Below are positions 19,376 to 28,843 of a DNA stretch of 64,000 nt, piece by piece; the stretch's first letter is position 1; every line of letters starts with the position of its first letter. The position numbers and the translations under genes were made by a program. Source of the DNA: an uncultured Actinomycetes bacterium (lineage in GTDB: Bacteria > Actinomycetota > Acidimicrobiia > Acidimicrobiales > RAAP-2). Under the pieces are notes generated by a model. That model was not told where the DNA came from. It did no database searches and was given only the letters and a program-made list of their open reading frames with translations. The DNA is taken from positions 62,001-126,000 of the forward strand of contig CAIOSJ010000021.1 of assembly GCA_903860915.1 (NCBI GenBank), written 5' to 3'.

Positions 19376-20008
19376 CTAGCGGCGACTAGGGCGCGAAGAA
19401 CGACGCCGGGGCTCGGTTCCCGAGGTCAAGGCTGTCGCCTGACGCCACACCCGTAAAAAGCGACCAACCGCGGTACCTAGAGTGAGGAAAAACAAGACGG
19501 TCAGAGCGGGTAAGAAGGTGGTTTGAGAGATGAGAGCGAGACCCAAGGCGATCATTCTTTCCGCTCGCTCCATTAGCCCACCCTTAGCATCAAGGCCCAG
19601 ACTCTCAGCCTTAGAACGCTCATAGGAGATCATAAAAGTTACGGTCATCAACGCGAAGGGTAGAAGTATCCACACCCCCCGATGGTGAGAAATCAAAAAG
19701 TACGCAACACCACCAAGAAGAACTCCATCGGAAATACGATCAACGACAGAATCAAAGAAGCTCCCACGAACCGATGCGGTCTGCGACGCCTTCGCCACTG
19801 GTCCGTCAAGCAAGTCCGAAGCACCGGTGAGGGTGAGCAGGACAATGGCCCACCAGTGATGACCAGAGCCAATAGCCAGAGCCGTTGCCGTAGCAAAAAG
19901 GAGGCCCAAACTGGTCAGAACATCCGCCGAGACTCCTACTTTGACCAGCTGTTGCCCCACCGGTGCGGTGCGAGCATCTACCGACTTACGGAAATTACCG
20001 TCAAACAT
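19376..20008 (-). CDS. pgsA: CDP-alcohol phosphatidyltransferase (phosphatidylinositol phosphate synthase-like)
   Basis: Membrane enzyme of 210 residues that would transfer a phosphatidyl group from CDP-diacylglycerol to inositol phosphate. The CDP-alcohol motif is visible in GASDLLDGPVAKASQTAS followed by GSFFDSVVDR: all four Asp and both Gly are present, but the usual AR is AK. Several hydrophobic segments follow, and the C-terminus is Arg/Ser-rich. Its location next to the acyltransferase and pimA argues for the inositol branch over phosphatidylglycerol phosphate. Confidence 0.85.
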   Translation of the reverse strand: MFDGNFRKSVDARTAPVGQQLVKVGVSADVLTSLGLLFATATALAIGSGHHWWAIVLLTLTGASDLLDGPVAKASQTASVRGSFFDSVVDRISDGVLLGGVAYFLISHHRGVWILLPFALMTVTFMISYERSKAESLGLDAKGGLMERAERMIALGLALISQTTFLPALTVLFFLTLGTAVGRFLRVWRQATALTSGTEPRRRSSRPSRR

Positions 20009-20077
20009 GTGACCTCCGAAGGGTATCTTGGTGCTCTTGGTGAAGTCTATCCACCGAATTACCCCAAATCGGCTGCC

Positions 20078-20575
20078 TCACCAGACTGCCGTTATCTTCT
20101 GCCAAGTACGTCCGAGGGACTCGGGGAGAACTCTCGTTTCCCCGAGCGAAGTCATGAAATTGGTATCGCCGTTCCACCTTGGCAGCAGGTGGCCATGCAG
20201 ATGATTGGGAACTCCGGCACCTGCGGCACGACCCAAATTAAATCCTATGTTTTGGCCTTCCGGTTCGTACGCCTGGTCAATCGCTCGACTCGCGGTACGA
20301 ATGAGTGAGAAGAGTTCTTCAGATTCGTCGTCGCTCAAGGCACTGAGTGAACTCACATGACGATACGGAACTACTAGTAAATGGCCAGATCCATACGGGT
20401 AGGCGTTCAGGACCACGAAGGCCTGCTCTCCCCTCGCGATGACGCCCGTGGACTCGTCTACTGCCAGCGAACCGAGACGACAAAACACACACTCATTCGC
20501 ATGATTGGCTCCATCCTTACTCGCGCCCTCGACGTACGACTCTCGCCACTCCGCGGCGAAGCGTTCAAGCCCCAC
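20078..20575 (-). CDS. HIT-family protein, Ap4A phosphorylase/hydrolase-like
   Basis: Histidine triad nucleotide-binding protein, 165 residues. The start is GTG, sharing one base with the thrS stop (TAGTG). It has AFVVLNAYPYGSGHLLVVPYRHV and the triad NHLHGHLLPRW, preceded by GAGVP. This form resembles the mycobacterial Ap4A phosphorylase found in the same thrS-pgsA position. A CVFCRL motif near residue 30 may bind zinc. Breakdown of Ap4A made by tRNA synthetases would suit coupling to thrS. Family certain, substrate inferred. Confidence 0.85.
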   Translation of the reverse strand: MGLERFAAEWRESYVEGASKDGANHANECVFCRLGSLAVDESTGVIARGEQAFVVLNAYPYGSGHLLVVPYRHVSSLSALSDDESEELFSLIRTASRAIDQAYEPEGQNIGFNLGRAAGAGVPNHLHGHLLPRWNGDTNFMTSLGETRVLPESLGRTWQKITAVW

Positions 20576-22560
20576 TAGACCACCTCGGGGCGACCATGCG
20601 ATGCTATTTCCGCCAACAGCCGTTCAGTGAAGGCGAGCGTCATCACGTCCCGTTCAGGATCATTACTCCCGCGCGCGTTTACCCCCACCGTTCCGTTCGA
20701 GACATCATCATTTCCTACAACCAAGATGTAAGGCACCTTCTGCATTTTTGCGTTACGAATTCGAGCGCCGAGTGGTTCGGTAGCGTCGGCGACACTCACG
20801 CGAACACCTTCACGGCGAAGGTCGTCAGAAAATTTGTAGGCGAAGTCGGCGTGAGCCGAGGCGACTGGCACAATCACAACTTGCTCTGGACTCAACCAGG
20901 TGGGAAGGGCGCCCGCGTAGTGCTCAATTAGGATCGCCATAAAACGCTCGACCGAGCCAAACAGTGCCCGGTGAATCATGATCGGGCGGGTTCTTTGATT
21001 ATCGGAAGCTACGTACGTCGCGTCAAAACGCTGCGGCAGCTGGAAGTCCAACTGAATGGTCGACATTTGGTGTGTTCGCCCAATTGCGTCACGAGCCTGT
21101 ACCGAAATCTTGGGACCGTAGAAAGCGCCACCACCCTCGTCGAGCACCAATTCGAGACCTTCCGCTCGTGCCACTGCTTCAAGGGTTGACTCGGCCTCTG
21201 ACCACTCTTCGTCCGTTCCCACGGCCTTCTCGGGGGGCCGTGTCGACAACTCAAGGTAGAAGTCATCTAGTCCAAATTCTCGGAGCATTTCGAGCACAAA
21301 ACTCAGCAAACTCGTCAGCTCTCCTTGCATCTGGTCTCGCGTGCAGAGAATATGTGCGTCGTCTTGCGTCATTCCACGCACCCGAGTCAAGCCGTGCACT
21401 ACGCCCGATTTTTCGTAACGGTAGACCGAACCGAATTCGAACATACGAAGAGGAAGCTCTCGATAGCTACGTTGTCGCGACTTGAATATCAGTAGGTGGA
21501 ATGGGCAGTTCATTGGCTTCAAGTAGTACCGCTGCCCTTCGTCGAGTTCCATCGGCGGATACATGCCATCGGAAAACCACTGCAGATGTCCCGACGTCTC
21601 AAAAAGGTCACCCTTCGTGATATGTGGGGAGTACACGAACTCATAGCCAGCTTCGACGTGGCGCTTACGTGAATAGTCCTCCATCACGCGCCGAATAACA
21701 CCACCTCGAGGGTGAAACACCGCCAGCCCGGGACCCAGCTCCGGAGGAAACGAGAACAAATCCAATTGCGCACCAAGGGTTCGGTGGTCGCGACGTTCTG
21801 CTTCTTCCAGCTGGAAGAGATGTTGATCCAAAGCGTCCTTAGTACCCCACGCCGTTCCATAAATTCTTTGCAGTTGGGGACGTTTTTCGTCGCCGCGCCA
21901 GTAGGCACCCGCAACTCTCATCAATTTGAAAATTCCCAAACGAGCGGTGGTGGGAACGTGAGGACCACGACAGAGGTCAGTGAAAGTATCAGTGTTCTGA
22001 TAAGTAGAAATGATGGTTCCGTCGCCGGCCTCAGAAGTGTCTTCGGACGTCCCTCCCGCTTGCACGGCGCGAATTATTTCCAATTTAAATGGCTGGTCTC
22101 CAAAGAGCTCAAGGCCCTCCGCCATACTGTGCTCACGTCGAACAAATGGCTGAGATTCGCTAATGATGACGCGCATCTCGTCCTCAATTCTCGTGAGGTC
22201 TAGTTCGCTAAAACGTTGGTCATCTGGAAGTTCGAAATCATAGTAAAAACCATTGTCAATAGTGGGTCCAATGGCAAAATGAGTTCCCGGCCACAGGCGC
22301 ACGACAGCCTGAGCCATAACGTGCGCTGTTGAGTGGCGCAAAACATCAAGACCCGCAACTGAAGTGGGTACAACAATTTCCACACGCGATCCGTTCGTCA
22401 AGCGCGTCGAAAGGTCAACCACAACGTCATCCACGATTGCAGCGAGAGCGACTTTCGCCAAACGACTACCAATGGACTCCGCTAGGTTCAGAGCTGTCGC
22501 ACCTGTGGGCAAAGACCGTGAACTACCGTCCGGTAGTAAAATTTCCAGTGTGTCTGACAC
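20575..22560 (-). CDS. thrS: threonyl-tRNA synthetase
   Basis: Class II synthetase, 661 residues from the GTG at 22560. That start is preferred because AAAGG lies just upstream and it avoids overlap with mshC; extending to 22629 would enter mshC. The order is TGS ([16 protein letters not shown]), editing domain ([26 protein letters not shown]), catalytic core ([35 protein letters not shown]-like block) and the C-terminal anticodon-binding domain ([21 protein letters not shown]). It heads the thrS-HIT-pgsA run conserved in actinobacteria. Confidence 0.97.
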   Translation of the reverse strand: [661 protein letters not shown]

Positions 22561-22577
22561 AGCAGGCCTTTCGTCGC

Positions 22578-23699
22578 TTACAGCGTAACTCCGAGTAGCG
22601 CGGCGGCGTGGCTTACGTTGAAACCACACTGGGCTGCTACATCAATAGCCGCCAAAGCACTCGGGGTGTCCAGATCATTGTCAAGTGCGACGCGTACCTG
22701 ATCGAGAATATCGTCAGTCCTAGTTGAGCCCTGAGTTGAACGCCAGGTCGACAACCGAGACTGCGCCGTCGTCAAGTCCTCGTCGCGCCACTGCCAATCA
22801 AAGCGATAGTGGTGCGCCAATAGCGCCAGCCGGACCGCAGCCGGCTCCGACTTTTTAGCCAAGTCGCTGACAAACACGAGATTCCCGAGAGACTTGGACA
22901 TTTTGATTCCGTCGAGGCCTACAAGGCCCACGTGCAGCCAGGTTCGCACGAAGGGAACACCAGTCACCGATTCGCTCTGAGCTGCCTCGCACTCATGATG
23001 AGGAAATACCAAGTCTCTCCCCCCACCGTGCACATCAAGCGTTTCACCCAAATCACGGAGTGCTAGAGCCGAGCACTCAATGTGCCAACCCGGACGCCCT
23101 GCCCCCCAGCGAGACTCCCACGCGGGCTCGTCTTCCAGCGAGGGTTGCCATAAAACGAAATCCAAGGGATCACGCTTCCGCGGATCTTCAGGTCGACCGC
23201 CATGCTGCGCGGCGAGTTCCAACATGCGCGAACGACTCTCATGAGAAACTTGCCCAAAGCGAGGAAATTTTGCAACCTCAAAATATACGTAGCCCTCAAC
23301 CTCGTACGCCAAACCCTTATCGAAGGTTGCTCCAATTAGCGTCAGGATTTCTGCAATAGCGCCCGTGGCTCGTGGCTCAGAATAGACGGGGAGTAGGTTC
23401 AATAGTGCCATGTCATAGTCGAATTTCGCCATCTCTTGAGCTGCCAAATCCAGGTAGTGGATTCCGAGTTCGCGGGCCTTGCGAAGTAGGTCGTCGTCTA
23501 CGTCCGTGACATTACGAACGCAGCGTGTCTCCGAACCAGCATCCCTGAGCCGGCGCTGCAAGATGTCGAATGTTAGATAGACAAAAGCATGACCGAGATG
23601 AGCAGCGTCATAGGGGGTAATACCGCAGCTGTACATCGTGATCATAGGTCCAGCGTCTAAATCATGCACTTCACCTCGAGCTGAATCGAACAGCTTCAT
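22578..23699 (-). CDS. mshC: L-cysteine:1D-myo-inosityl 2-amino-2-deoxy-glucopyranoside ligase (mycothiol ligase)
   Basis: ATP-dependent ligase that joins cysteine to GlcN-inositol in mycothiol synthesis. It looks like a cysteinyl-tRNA synthetase but has the MshC signature MYSCGITPYDAAHLGHA instead of the CysS-type CGPTVY, and at 373 residues it lacks the long CysS C-terminus. The zinc ligands (SCGIT, WHIECSALA, HHECE) and KMSKSLGNLV are present. The ATG at 23699 shares a base with the npdG stop (TGATG). A start at 23765 would run into npdG and is rejected. The choice of MshC over CysS is well supported by motif and length. Confidence 0.9.
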   Translation of the reverse strand: MKLFDSARGEVHDLDAGPMITMYSCGITPYDAAHLGHAFVYLTFDILQRRLRDAGSETRCVRNVTDVDDDLLRKARELGIHYLDLAAQEMAKFDYDMALLNLLPVYSEPRATGAIAEILTLIGATFDKGLAYEVEGYVYFEVAKFPRFGQVSHESRSRMLELAAQHGGRPEDPRKRDPLDFVLWQPSLEDEPAWESRWGAGRPGWHIECSALALRDLGETLDVHGGGRDLVFPHHECEAAQSESVTGVPFVRTWLHVGLVGLDGIKMSKSLGNLVFVSDLAKKSEPAAVRLALLAHHYRFDWQWRDEDLTTAQSRLSTWRSTQGSTRTDDILDQVRVALDNDLDTPSALAAIDVAAQCGFNVSHAAALLGVTL

Positions 23700-24352
23700 C
23701 AGGCGTCCAGCCCTGCCAATCGAACGTAGGTATGCGCCTTGTGCCGGATATTGATCGAGATGCATACTGCGGTGAAGGCTTCGACAGCACTCGCGAGCGA
23801 CATCGAACCAGCCTCAACCCCTCGGAGCCCGTTCATATCATTCGTAATTTCCAAAGTCGTGCTTCTCGCTTGCGGTGAATCGCCGAAGATGATGACATCA
23901 GCCTCAATTCCAGAATTCAAATTTTCCATTTCTGAAGCAGGTAGGTGGTGAAAGGCACCCGCGATTGAGCTTTCAGGCAAGGCTGCGGCTATTTGAGCTG
24001 CCATTGAACCACGTGGTGGGTACAACGGGATGAGCTCGCGGCCATCCTTTTGAAGGGCGTTGACCATTGAAATGACGACTTTTCCCGTCAGTAGCGATTT
24101 CACAGTTTTCACGGTCTGAACCGCCGAGTCCCATGGTGTTGCAATGATAATTACCCCTGCAGCCGCAGCTTCTTCGTTACTACCCCCCGAGACTGATCCG
24201 GCTCCATCGAAGACCAGCCCACTCGCTACTAGTTGTGCGCGATCGGCATCGCGGGAACCTAGAACGACTTCATAACCTGCCGAAGCCAGACGAACCGCGA
24301 GTCCTCGGCCCGCCGGACCGGTACCACCAAGAATGCCAATAGAAATTTTCAT
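23699..24352 (-). CDS. npdG: F420-dependent NADP reductase (Fno/NpdG family)
   Basis: Transfers hydride between reduced coenzyme F420 and NADP. It is 217 residues with an N-terminal Rossmann motif GILGGTGPAGRGLAVRLASAGYEVVLGSRD, the family core IIIATPWDSAVQTVK, and VVISMVNALQKDGRELIPLYPPRGSMAAQIAAALP, typical of F420H2:NADP oxidoreductases. It implies that the organism makes F420. It heads the minus-strand array and is divergent from inhA/fabI with only about 40 bases between starts. Confidence 0.88.
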   Translation of the reverse strand: MKISIGILGGTGPAGRGLAVRLASAGYEVVLGSRDADRAQLVASGLVFDGAGSVSGGSNEEAAAAGVIIIATPWDSAVQTVKTVKSLLTGKVVISMVNALQKDGRELIPLYPPRGSMAAQIAAALPESSIAGAFHHLPASEMENLNSGIEADVIIFGDSPQARSTTLEITNDMNGLRGVEAGSMSLASAVEAFTAVCISINIRHKAHTYVRLAGLDA

Positions 24353-24393
24353 GTAACTACGATATGCGCAATCACGGGGGTACGCTTACACTC

Positions 24394-25173
24394 ATGCAAA
24401 TATTGAGCGGACACCGGATACTAATCACCGGTATCTTGACCGATGAATCAATAGCTTTTGGCATCGCGAAACGTGCTCTCGAAGAAGGTGCCGAGATCAT
24501 CGTCACCGGAGCGGGTCGCGGCATGTCGCTCACGCGAAGGACGGCCAGGAAATTGGGAGACGTGGGTGATGTTGTCGCCCTCGACGTCACCAGTCCCGCT
24601 GAAATTGCCGCTGCTGTTACAGAGGTGGAGCGTCGCTTTGGACATCTAGATGGAATTGTGCACGCAATTGGTTTTGCTCCAGAATCTTGCTTGGGTTCGG
24701 GTATGTTCACCGCGAGTTTTGAGGATATTTCAATTGCGCTGAATATATCCCTGTACTCGTTGGCTGCCCTGACCGGCGCGTTCCGACCCCTTCTACGCAA
24801 GAGTGCGGTTCTTGGAGGATCTTCAGTCGTTTCACTAGATTTTGACGGTACACGTGCCTACCCTATGTATGACTGGATGGGTGTAGCTAAAGCAGGTTTA
24901 GAGTCCCTGGGTCGATATCTGGCCAAGGAACTGGGGCCTGACGCCATACGGGTCAACATGTTGGCTTCTGGTCCCATCCGCACCATTGCCGCTAAATCTA
25001 TTCCCGGCTTTGCTCAGTTCGAAACTACGTGGCACGAGCGCGCTCCACTCGGATGGGACGTCCGAGATGCTTCCGCGGTTCACGACACTGCGGTAGCGCT
25101 CTTATCGCCTCTACTTCGCGGCACGACGGGATCAATTGTTTACGTCGACGGTGGCGCCCACGCGATGGGGTGA
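24394..25173 (+). CDS. fabI: enoyl-ACP reductase, InhA-like
   Basis: NADH-dependent reductase of the fatty acid elongation cycle, 259 residues from the ATG at 24394; an ATG at 24364 would add ten residues that do not match the family. The N-terminus ILITGILTDESIAFGIAKRALEEGAEIIVTG, the catalytic YDWMGVAKAGLESLGRYLAKE (Tyr and Lys spaced as in InhA) and the C-terminal VYVDGGAHAMG closely resemble mycobacterial InhA. It stands alone on the plus strand between npdG and the polysaccharide locus. Confidence 0.92.
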   Translation: MQILSGHRILITGILTDESIAFGIAKRALEEGAEIIVTGAGRGMSLTRRTARKLGDVGDVVALDVTSPAEIAAAVTEVERRFGHLDGIVHAIGFAPESCLGSGMFTASFEDISIALNISLYSLAALTGAFRPLLRKSAVLGGSSVVSLDFDGTRAYPMYDWMGVAKAGLESLGRYLAKELGPDAIRVNMLASGPIRTIAAKSIPGFAQFETTWHERAPLGWDVRDASAVHDTAVALLSPLLRGTTGSIVYVDGGAHAMG

Positions 25174-25230
25174 TTTGCCGCAAACCGTAGAATAATTGTA
25201 AGTTCTTCCGACGGCTGGTAGAAACTAAAC

Positions 25231-26691
25231 GTGTTCGGAGCGCTCTCGGTGTCAACAAACGCATTGTCGAACCCCAGAACGTACCGGGGGATCACCTCCT
25301 TGCGCTACACCTTGGCACTGATATTGACTGACTACCTAGTGGCCTGGGCATCTTTTGCAGTTGGTTTGTTGGCCCTCTCAACTGTCAGCAACGTCCCCGG
25401 TAATTCGCGTCATTTTTTCCTCCAAAACCTCCAACACGCCTACGGTTTTCCCCTGTGCACGATTTTCGCCATGGCACTTACGAGTCAGTACCGACGTAGC
25501 CGCCGAAGTCCTACGCAAAATGTCTTTTCCGAATTCCGCGAAACTCTCCTGAGTGCAACGTTTGGCGGATTTTGTACTCTCGTTGCGAGCACGTTATTGC
25601 ACCATTTCACTCCCTGGGCCGTAGAAGTTACTTCTCAAATAGTCTTCGCAACCCTCGTCGCAGGTTCCTTGCTTACTATTAACCATGGGCTGTTGCGGCA
25701 CGTTGTTTTGAGCCATCATCCGGTACGTGTAGCAATTGTTGATGACGGCGCCGACTACGAGCGAATTGCCACCCATCTGCACCTCGAACACGGCGTCGTC
25801 GAAGTTGGACGTATTGCGCCAGAGGACGATTCTGTCGGAGCCTCCATCGGTAGCTTGTCCCACATCGACGAACTGGTTACCACCCACAAACTTGATCGAG
25901 TCATATTCGGCAGCATCAATATGTTGACCCCCGGTCTCGCAGCCAGTTACCGAAGGGCGACGGAATTAGTTGATACTGCCCTCGTCCCGCGAATGCACGA
26001 AGTTATTTCGTGGCGAAGCCGTTTGACAGACCTCAGTGGCCTCCCGGTGCTCGAATTAGCACCACGACACGTTTCCCTTTTCGACCGGGCTTTAAAACGA
26101 ACACTCGATATTCTTATTGCAGCCACTGTTTTATTACTCACTCTTCCCTTGACAATAGGGATTGCCCTGGCGGTCAAGGTCACCTCCCCAGGTCCCATTT
26201 TTTTCCGCCAGGAACGGCTCGGCCTACATCGAGAGCCATTCACAATCTTCAAGTTTCGAACTATGAATGGAGTAGCAACCATTGAGCGTCCAGACCGTCC
26301 ATTGGAAGTTGATGGCTCGCAGCCCCTCTACCTGTCACGCCGACAGCGCCACGAAAGTGGCCGCCATACACCCATAGGTAAGTTCCTACGCCAAAGCGGA
26401 TTGGATGAACTCCCCCAGATGCTGATGGTCCTGTGGGGAACCATGAGTATCGTGGGTCCCCGTCCCTTCATCACGTCTGAATCGGTCAAAACTGATTCTT
26501 GGTCAGAAGTTCGGTACGAGGTACGACCAGGAATCACTGGTCTCTGGCAGGTTTCGGGACGAAATAATTTGAGTGGCGATGAACTGCGGCAGCTCGATTA
26601 TCTCTACGTCAGTGGATGGTCACTGTGGTGGGACATCAAGATCTGTTTCGATACGCCACGAGCCATGTTGCGTGGGCTTGGCGCCTACTAA
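25231..26691 (+). CDS. polyprenyl glycosylphosphotransferase (initiating sugar transferase)
   Basis: Starts a polysaccharide repeat unit by moving a sugar phosphate onto undecaprenyl phosphate at the inner membrane. It is 486 residues from a GTG. About five N-terminal membrane segments are followed by a CoA-binding-like domain, and then by a typical bacterial sugar transferase domain from about residue 285: RTLDILIAATVLLLTLPL, SPGPIFFRQERLG, FKFRTMN, LRQSGLDELPQML and GTMSIVGPRPF. It is the first gene of the polysaccharide locus, 57 bases after fabI. The sugar cannot be told. Confidence 0.92.
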   Translation: MFGALSVSTNALSNPRTYRGITSLRYTLALILTDYLVAWASFAVGLLALSTVSNVPGNSRHFFLQNLQHAYGFPLCTIFAMALTSQYRRSRRSPTQNVFSEFRETLLSATFGGFCTLVASTLLHHFTPWAVEVTSQIVFATLVAGSLLTINHGLLRHVVLSHHPVRVAIVDDGADYERIATHLHLEHGVVEVGRIAPEDDSVGASIGSLSHIDELVTTHKLDRVIFGSINMLTPGLAASYRRATELVDTALVPRMHEVISWRSRLTDLSGLPVLELAPRHVSLFDRALKRTLDILIAATVLLLTLPLTIGIALAVKVTSPGPIFFRQERLGLHREPFTIFKFRTMNGVATIERPDRPLEVDGSQPLYLSRRQRHESGRHTPIGKFLRQSGLDELPQMLMVLWGTMSIVGPRPFITSESVKTDSWSEVRYEVRPGITGLWQVSGRNNLSGDELRQLDYLYVSGWSLWWDIKICFDTPRAMLRGLGAY

Positions 26692-26694
26692 ACA

Positions 26695-27786
26695 GTGAGC
26701 CCGGATCTAGCTCTGGTGCACGACTACCTCACCCAACGGGGTGGGGCAGAGCGTGTCGTGGCGGGCTGGCTTGATTTATTCCCCGAAGCAACTCTTCATA
26801 CGGCACTCTACGATGCTGACGCTACGTTTACCAATTTTTCTCAAGCCCGAATAAAAACTAGTTGGTTGAATAACGTTTCTTTCCTTCGACGTAATCATCG
26901 TTGGTGCTTCCCCCTCTTGGCTCCCACCATGAGTCACTTCAGGGTCGAGGCCGACGTCGTTCTCGCGAGTTCGAGCGGATGGGCTCATGGTGTTAAAACT
27001 GACGGGAAGTTAATTGTCTACTGTCACGCGCCAGCGCGTTGGCTGTATCAGCGTGATCGCTACTTAGCTCGGGGCCAGTTAGGTCGAGTAGCCGGCACTG
27101 CCTCCTACTTCGGTGGTTCCCTCCTGCGTCAGTGGGACCAACGGGCCGCCCAACGGGCTGATGCTTACATCGCCAATTCGACCTTCACGCAGCGAATGCT
27201 GAAGTCTGTCTACAACATTGACGCCACGGTTATTCATCCATTCGTTTCACCTCCGGCCACGCTTCCCAATGTCACCGCACGTAATGACGTCCTCATCGTC
27301 GCTCGACTACTCGCTTATAAAAACATTGAATTGATGTGCGAGGTCGCACGGAGCTTGCCCCACTTATCATTCAGAATCGTCGGAGACGGACCTCTGAGAG
27401 AATCGCTAGAAGCAAATGCAAGCTCAAATGTCACTTTTTGTGGACGCGTTTCCGACGAAATTCTCTGGCAGGAATACGTCAATGCCCGCGTACACCTCGC
27501 ACTCAGCTACGAAGACTTTGGCATCACACCACTCGAAGCCGCATACGCCGGAATTCCTACGGTTGCCCGCAACAGCGGAGGTTACGTCGACACAATTACA
27601 TCGGCGACGGGGATCCTCGTTGACGACAATTCTCTTGGGGTGGATTCCATCGCAGCAGCCGTCACAACAGCCTTGGCGCGTACGTGGAACCCCATCGTGC
27701 TGCGGCAACACGCCGAGAACTTCTCGCTAGAACGGCATGGTCAAAAAATTGACCAGGTAATCAGCTCACTGCTAACGACGCCGTGA
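26695..27786 (+). CDS. GT4 glycosyltransferase
   Basis: 363 residues from a GTG, 3 bases after the sugar transferase stop. The N-terminal acceptor half opens LALVHDYLTQRGGAERVVAGWLDLFPEATLHTALYD and contains YCHAPARWLYQRDRYL; the C-terminal half has IVARLLAYKNIELMCEVARSLPHLSFRIVGDGPL and the signature YEDFGITPLEAAYAGIPTVARNSGGYVDTI. Cytoplasmic, probably adding the second or a later sugar to the lipid-linked unit. Its last 26 bases overlap the tail of the next gene, which runs the other way. Confidence 0.9.
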   Translation: MSPDLALVHDYLTQRGGAERVVAGWLDLFPEATLHTALYDADATFTNFSQARIKTSWLNNVSFLRRNHRWCFPLLAPTMSHFRVEADVVLASSSGWAHGVKTDGKLIVYCHAPARWLYQRDRYLARGQLGRVAGTASYFGGSLLRQWDQRAAQRADAYIANSTFTQRMLKSVYNIDATVIHPFVSPPATLPNVTARNDVLIVARLLAYKNIELMCEVARSLPHLSFRIVGDGPLRESLEANASSNVTFCGRVSDEILWQEYVNARVHLALSYEDFGITPLEAAYAGIPTVARNSGGYVDTITSATGILVDDNSLGVDSIAAAVTTALARTWNPIVLRQHAENFSLERHGQKIDQVISSLLTTP

Positions 27787-28843
27787 TTAAAAGAGAGATC
27801 TGATCAGCTAGGACTTCGTTGCTGCAGAATTTCTTCACCGAATCAAGCCCGGCGCGAGACACCTCGTCGTAATATTGTGCATCGCTCAGAAGTTTGACCA
27901 CCGCGTCTCCCATGGCGCGGACATCACCTTCGCAGATCAGAATCGCAGCACTCTGGGCCGCCACCCAAGGAATCTCGCCGCTGTCGTATGCGACGACGGG
28001 GGTTCCTATTGCTTGAGCTTCTACGATCACCCGGCCGAATTGCTCGCTCCATGCTGGCGTCGTACGGCTCGGCACAACAACCACATCGACAGATTGGTAA
28101 AAATCGGACATTTTCTCGCTCGCAACCGTACCCAGAAATTCGATACGGGCTCCAACGGGACTATCCCGCAACATTTGCTCGTCCATCCCACTACCTGCGA
28201 TTCGCAGTCGAAAGCTCGGATTCTCTTCGAGCAGTGCCAAGAGATCGCCTGTCCCTTTTTCGCTCACCACTCGACCACAAAAGCCAATTAGTCCGCTGGA
28301 GAGATGGCGGTCAGCTGACGATATTTCCAGGACCCCGTGCGGCACAACCGTAGCTACTCCCCGAAAACCCCACTCCCCCGCCTTTTTCGCGGCCTGTGGA
28401 GATCGACCCAGGATGAAGGCGGCTCCCTTCAGCACGTAGCGCCGTGATTGGCGGATTGCCTTTGGCAATCTTTTTTCCAGATTCTCAGCGCTCTGAATGC
28501 CGTAAGGAATTTTTCGCCGCCTCGCGGCGAAGGCCCAGATCGCTCCAGCCAGCGAAAACGGCTCTTCCTCCACGACAATGACATCGGGGCTCGCTCGCCG
28601 CAGTACCGACCTCACGCTGGCGATGGGGAAGTAACGCTGCGGATACCCCGCAAAACATACTCTCATTGTCAGGACTGGCACCGGAGAGTCCAGTTCGGCT
28701 CCGTACATTTCACCGCGCAGAGCGTCGCGCCAACGCCGCGGCACGCAGAAACTGACATTGAAATCTTCTCCTAATCGCTCGTAAACATCTCGATTGGCGC
28801 GTAATACGCCAGCGTGACTCACGACCAGAACATTTATTCCCAC
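27761..28843 (-). CDS. GT4 glycosyltransferase
   Basis: 360 residues from a GTG at 28843 on the minus strand, convergent with and overlapping the previous glycosyltransferase. The N-terminus INVLVVSHAGVLRANRDVYERL resembles other GT4 enzymes; GLIGFCGRVVSEKGTGDLLALLEENPSFRLRIAGSG and WSEQFGRVIVEAQAIGTPVVAYDSGEIPWV form the nucleotide-sugar half, with the E of the EX7E motif in VIVEAQAIG. Acceptor and sugar are unknown. It is a single-gene island divergent from the flippase gene with 45 bases between starts. Confidence 0.88.
   Translation of the reverse strand: MGINVLVVSHAGVLRANRDVYERLGEDFNVSFCVPRRWRDALRGEMYGAELDSPVPVLTMRVCFAGYPQRYFPIASVRSVLRRASPDVIVVEEEPFSLAGAIWAFAARRRKIPYGIQSAENLEKRLPKAIRQSRRYVLKGAAFILGRSPQAAKKAGEWGFRGVATVVPHGVLEISSADRHLSSGLIGFCGRVVSEKGTGDLLALLEENPSFRLRIAGSGMDEQMLRDSPVGARIEFLGTVASEKMSDFYQSVDVVVVPSRTTPAWSEQFGRVIVEAQAIGTPVVAYDSGEIPWVAAQSAAILICEGDVRAMGDAVVKLLSDAQYYDEVSRAGLDSVKKFCSNEVLADQISLLITASLAVS

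Noticed and set aside
22578..23699. Cysteinyl-tRNA synthetase
   Set aside because: The signature is CGITPYD instead of CGPTVY and the tRNA-binding C-terminus is missing; MshC fits better.
24353..24393. Divergent promoters between npdG and fabI
   Set aside because: Both genes need promoters in about 40 bases, and weak -10-like sequences exist, but no convincing -35 and -10 pair could be placed.
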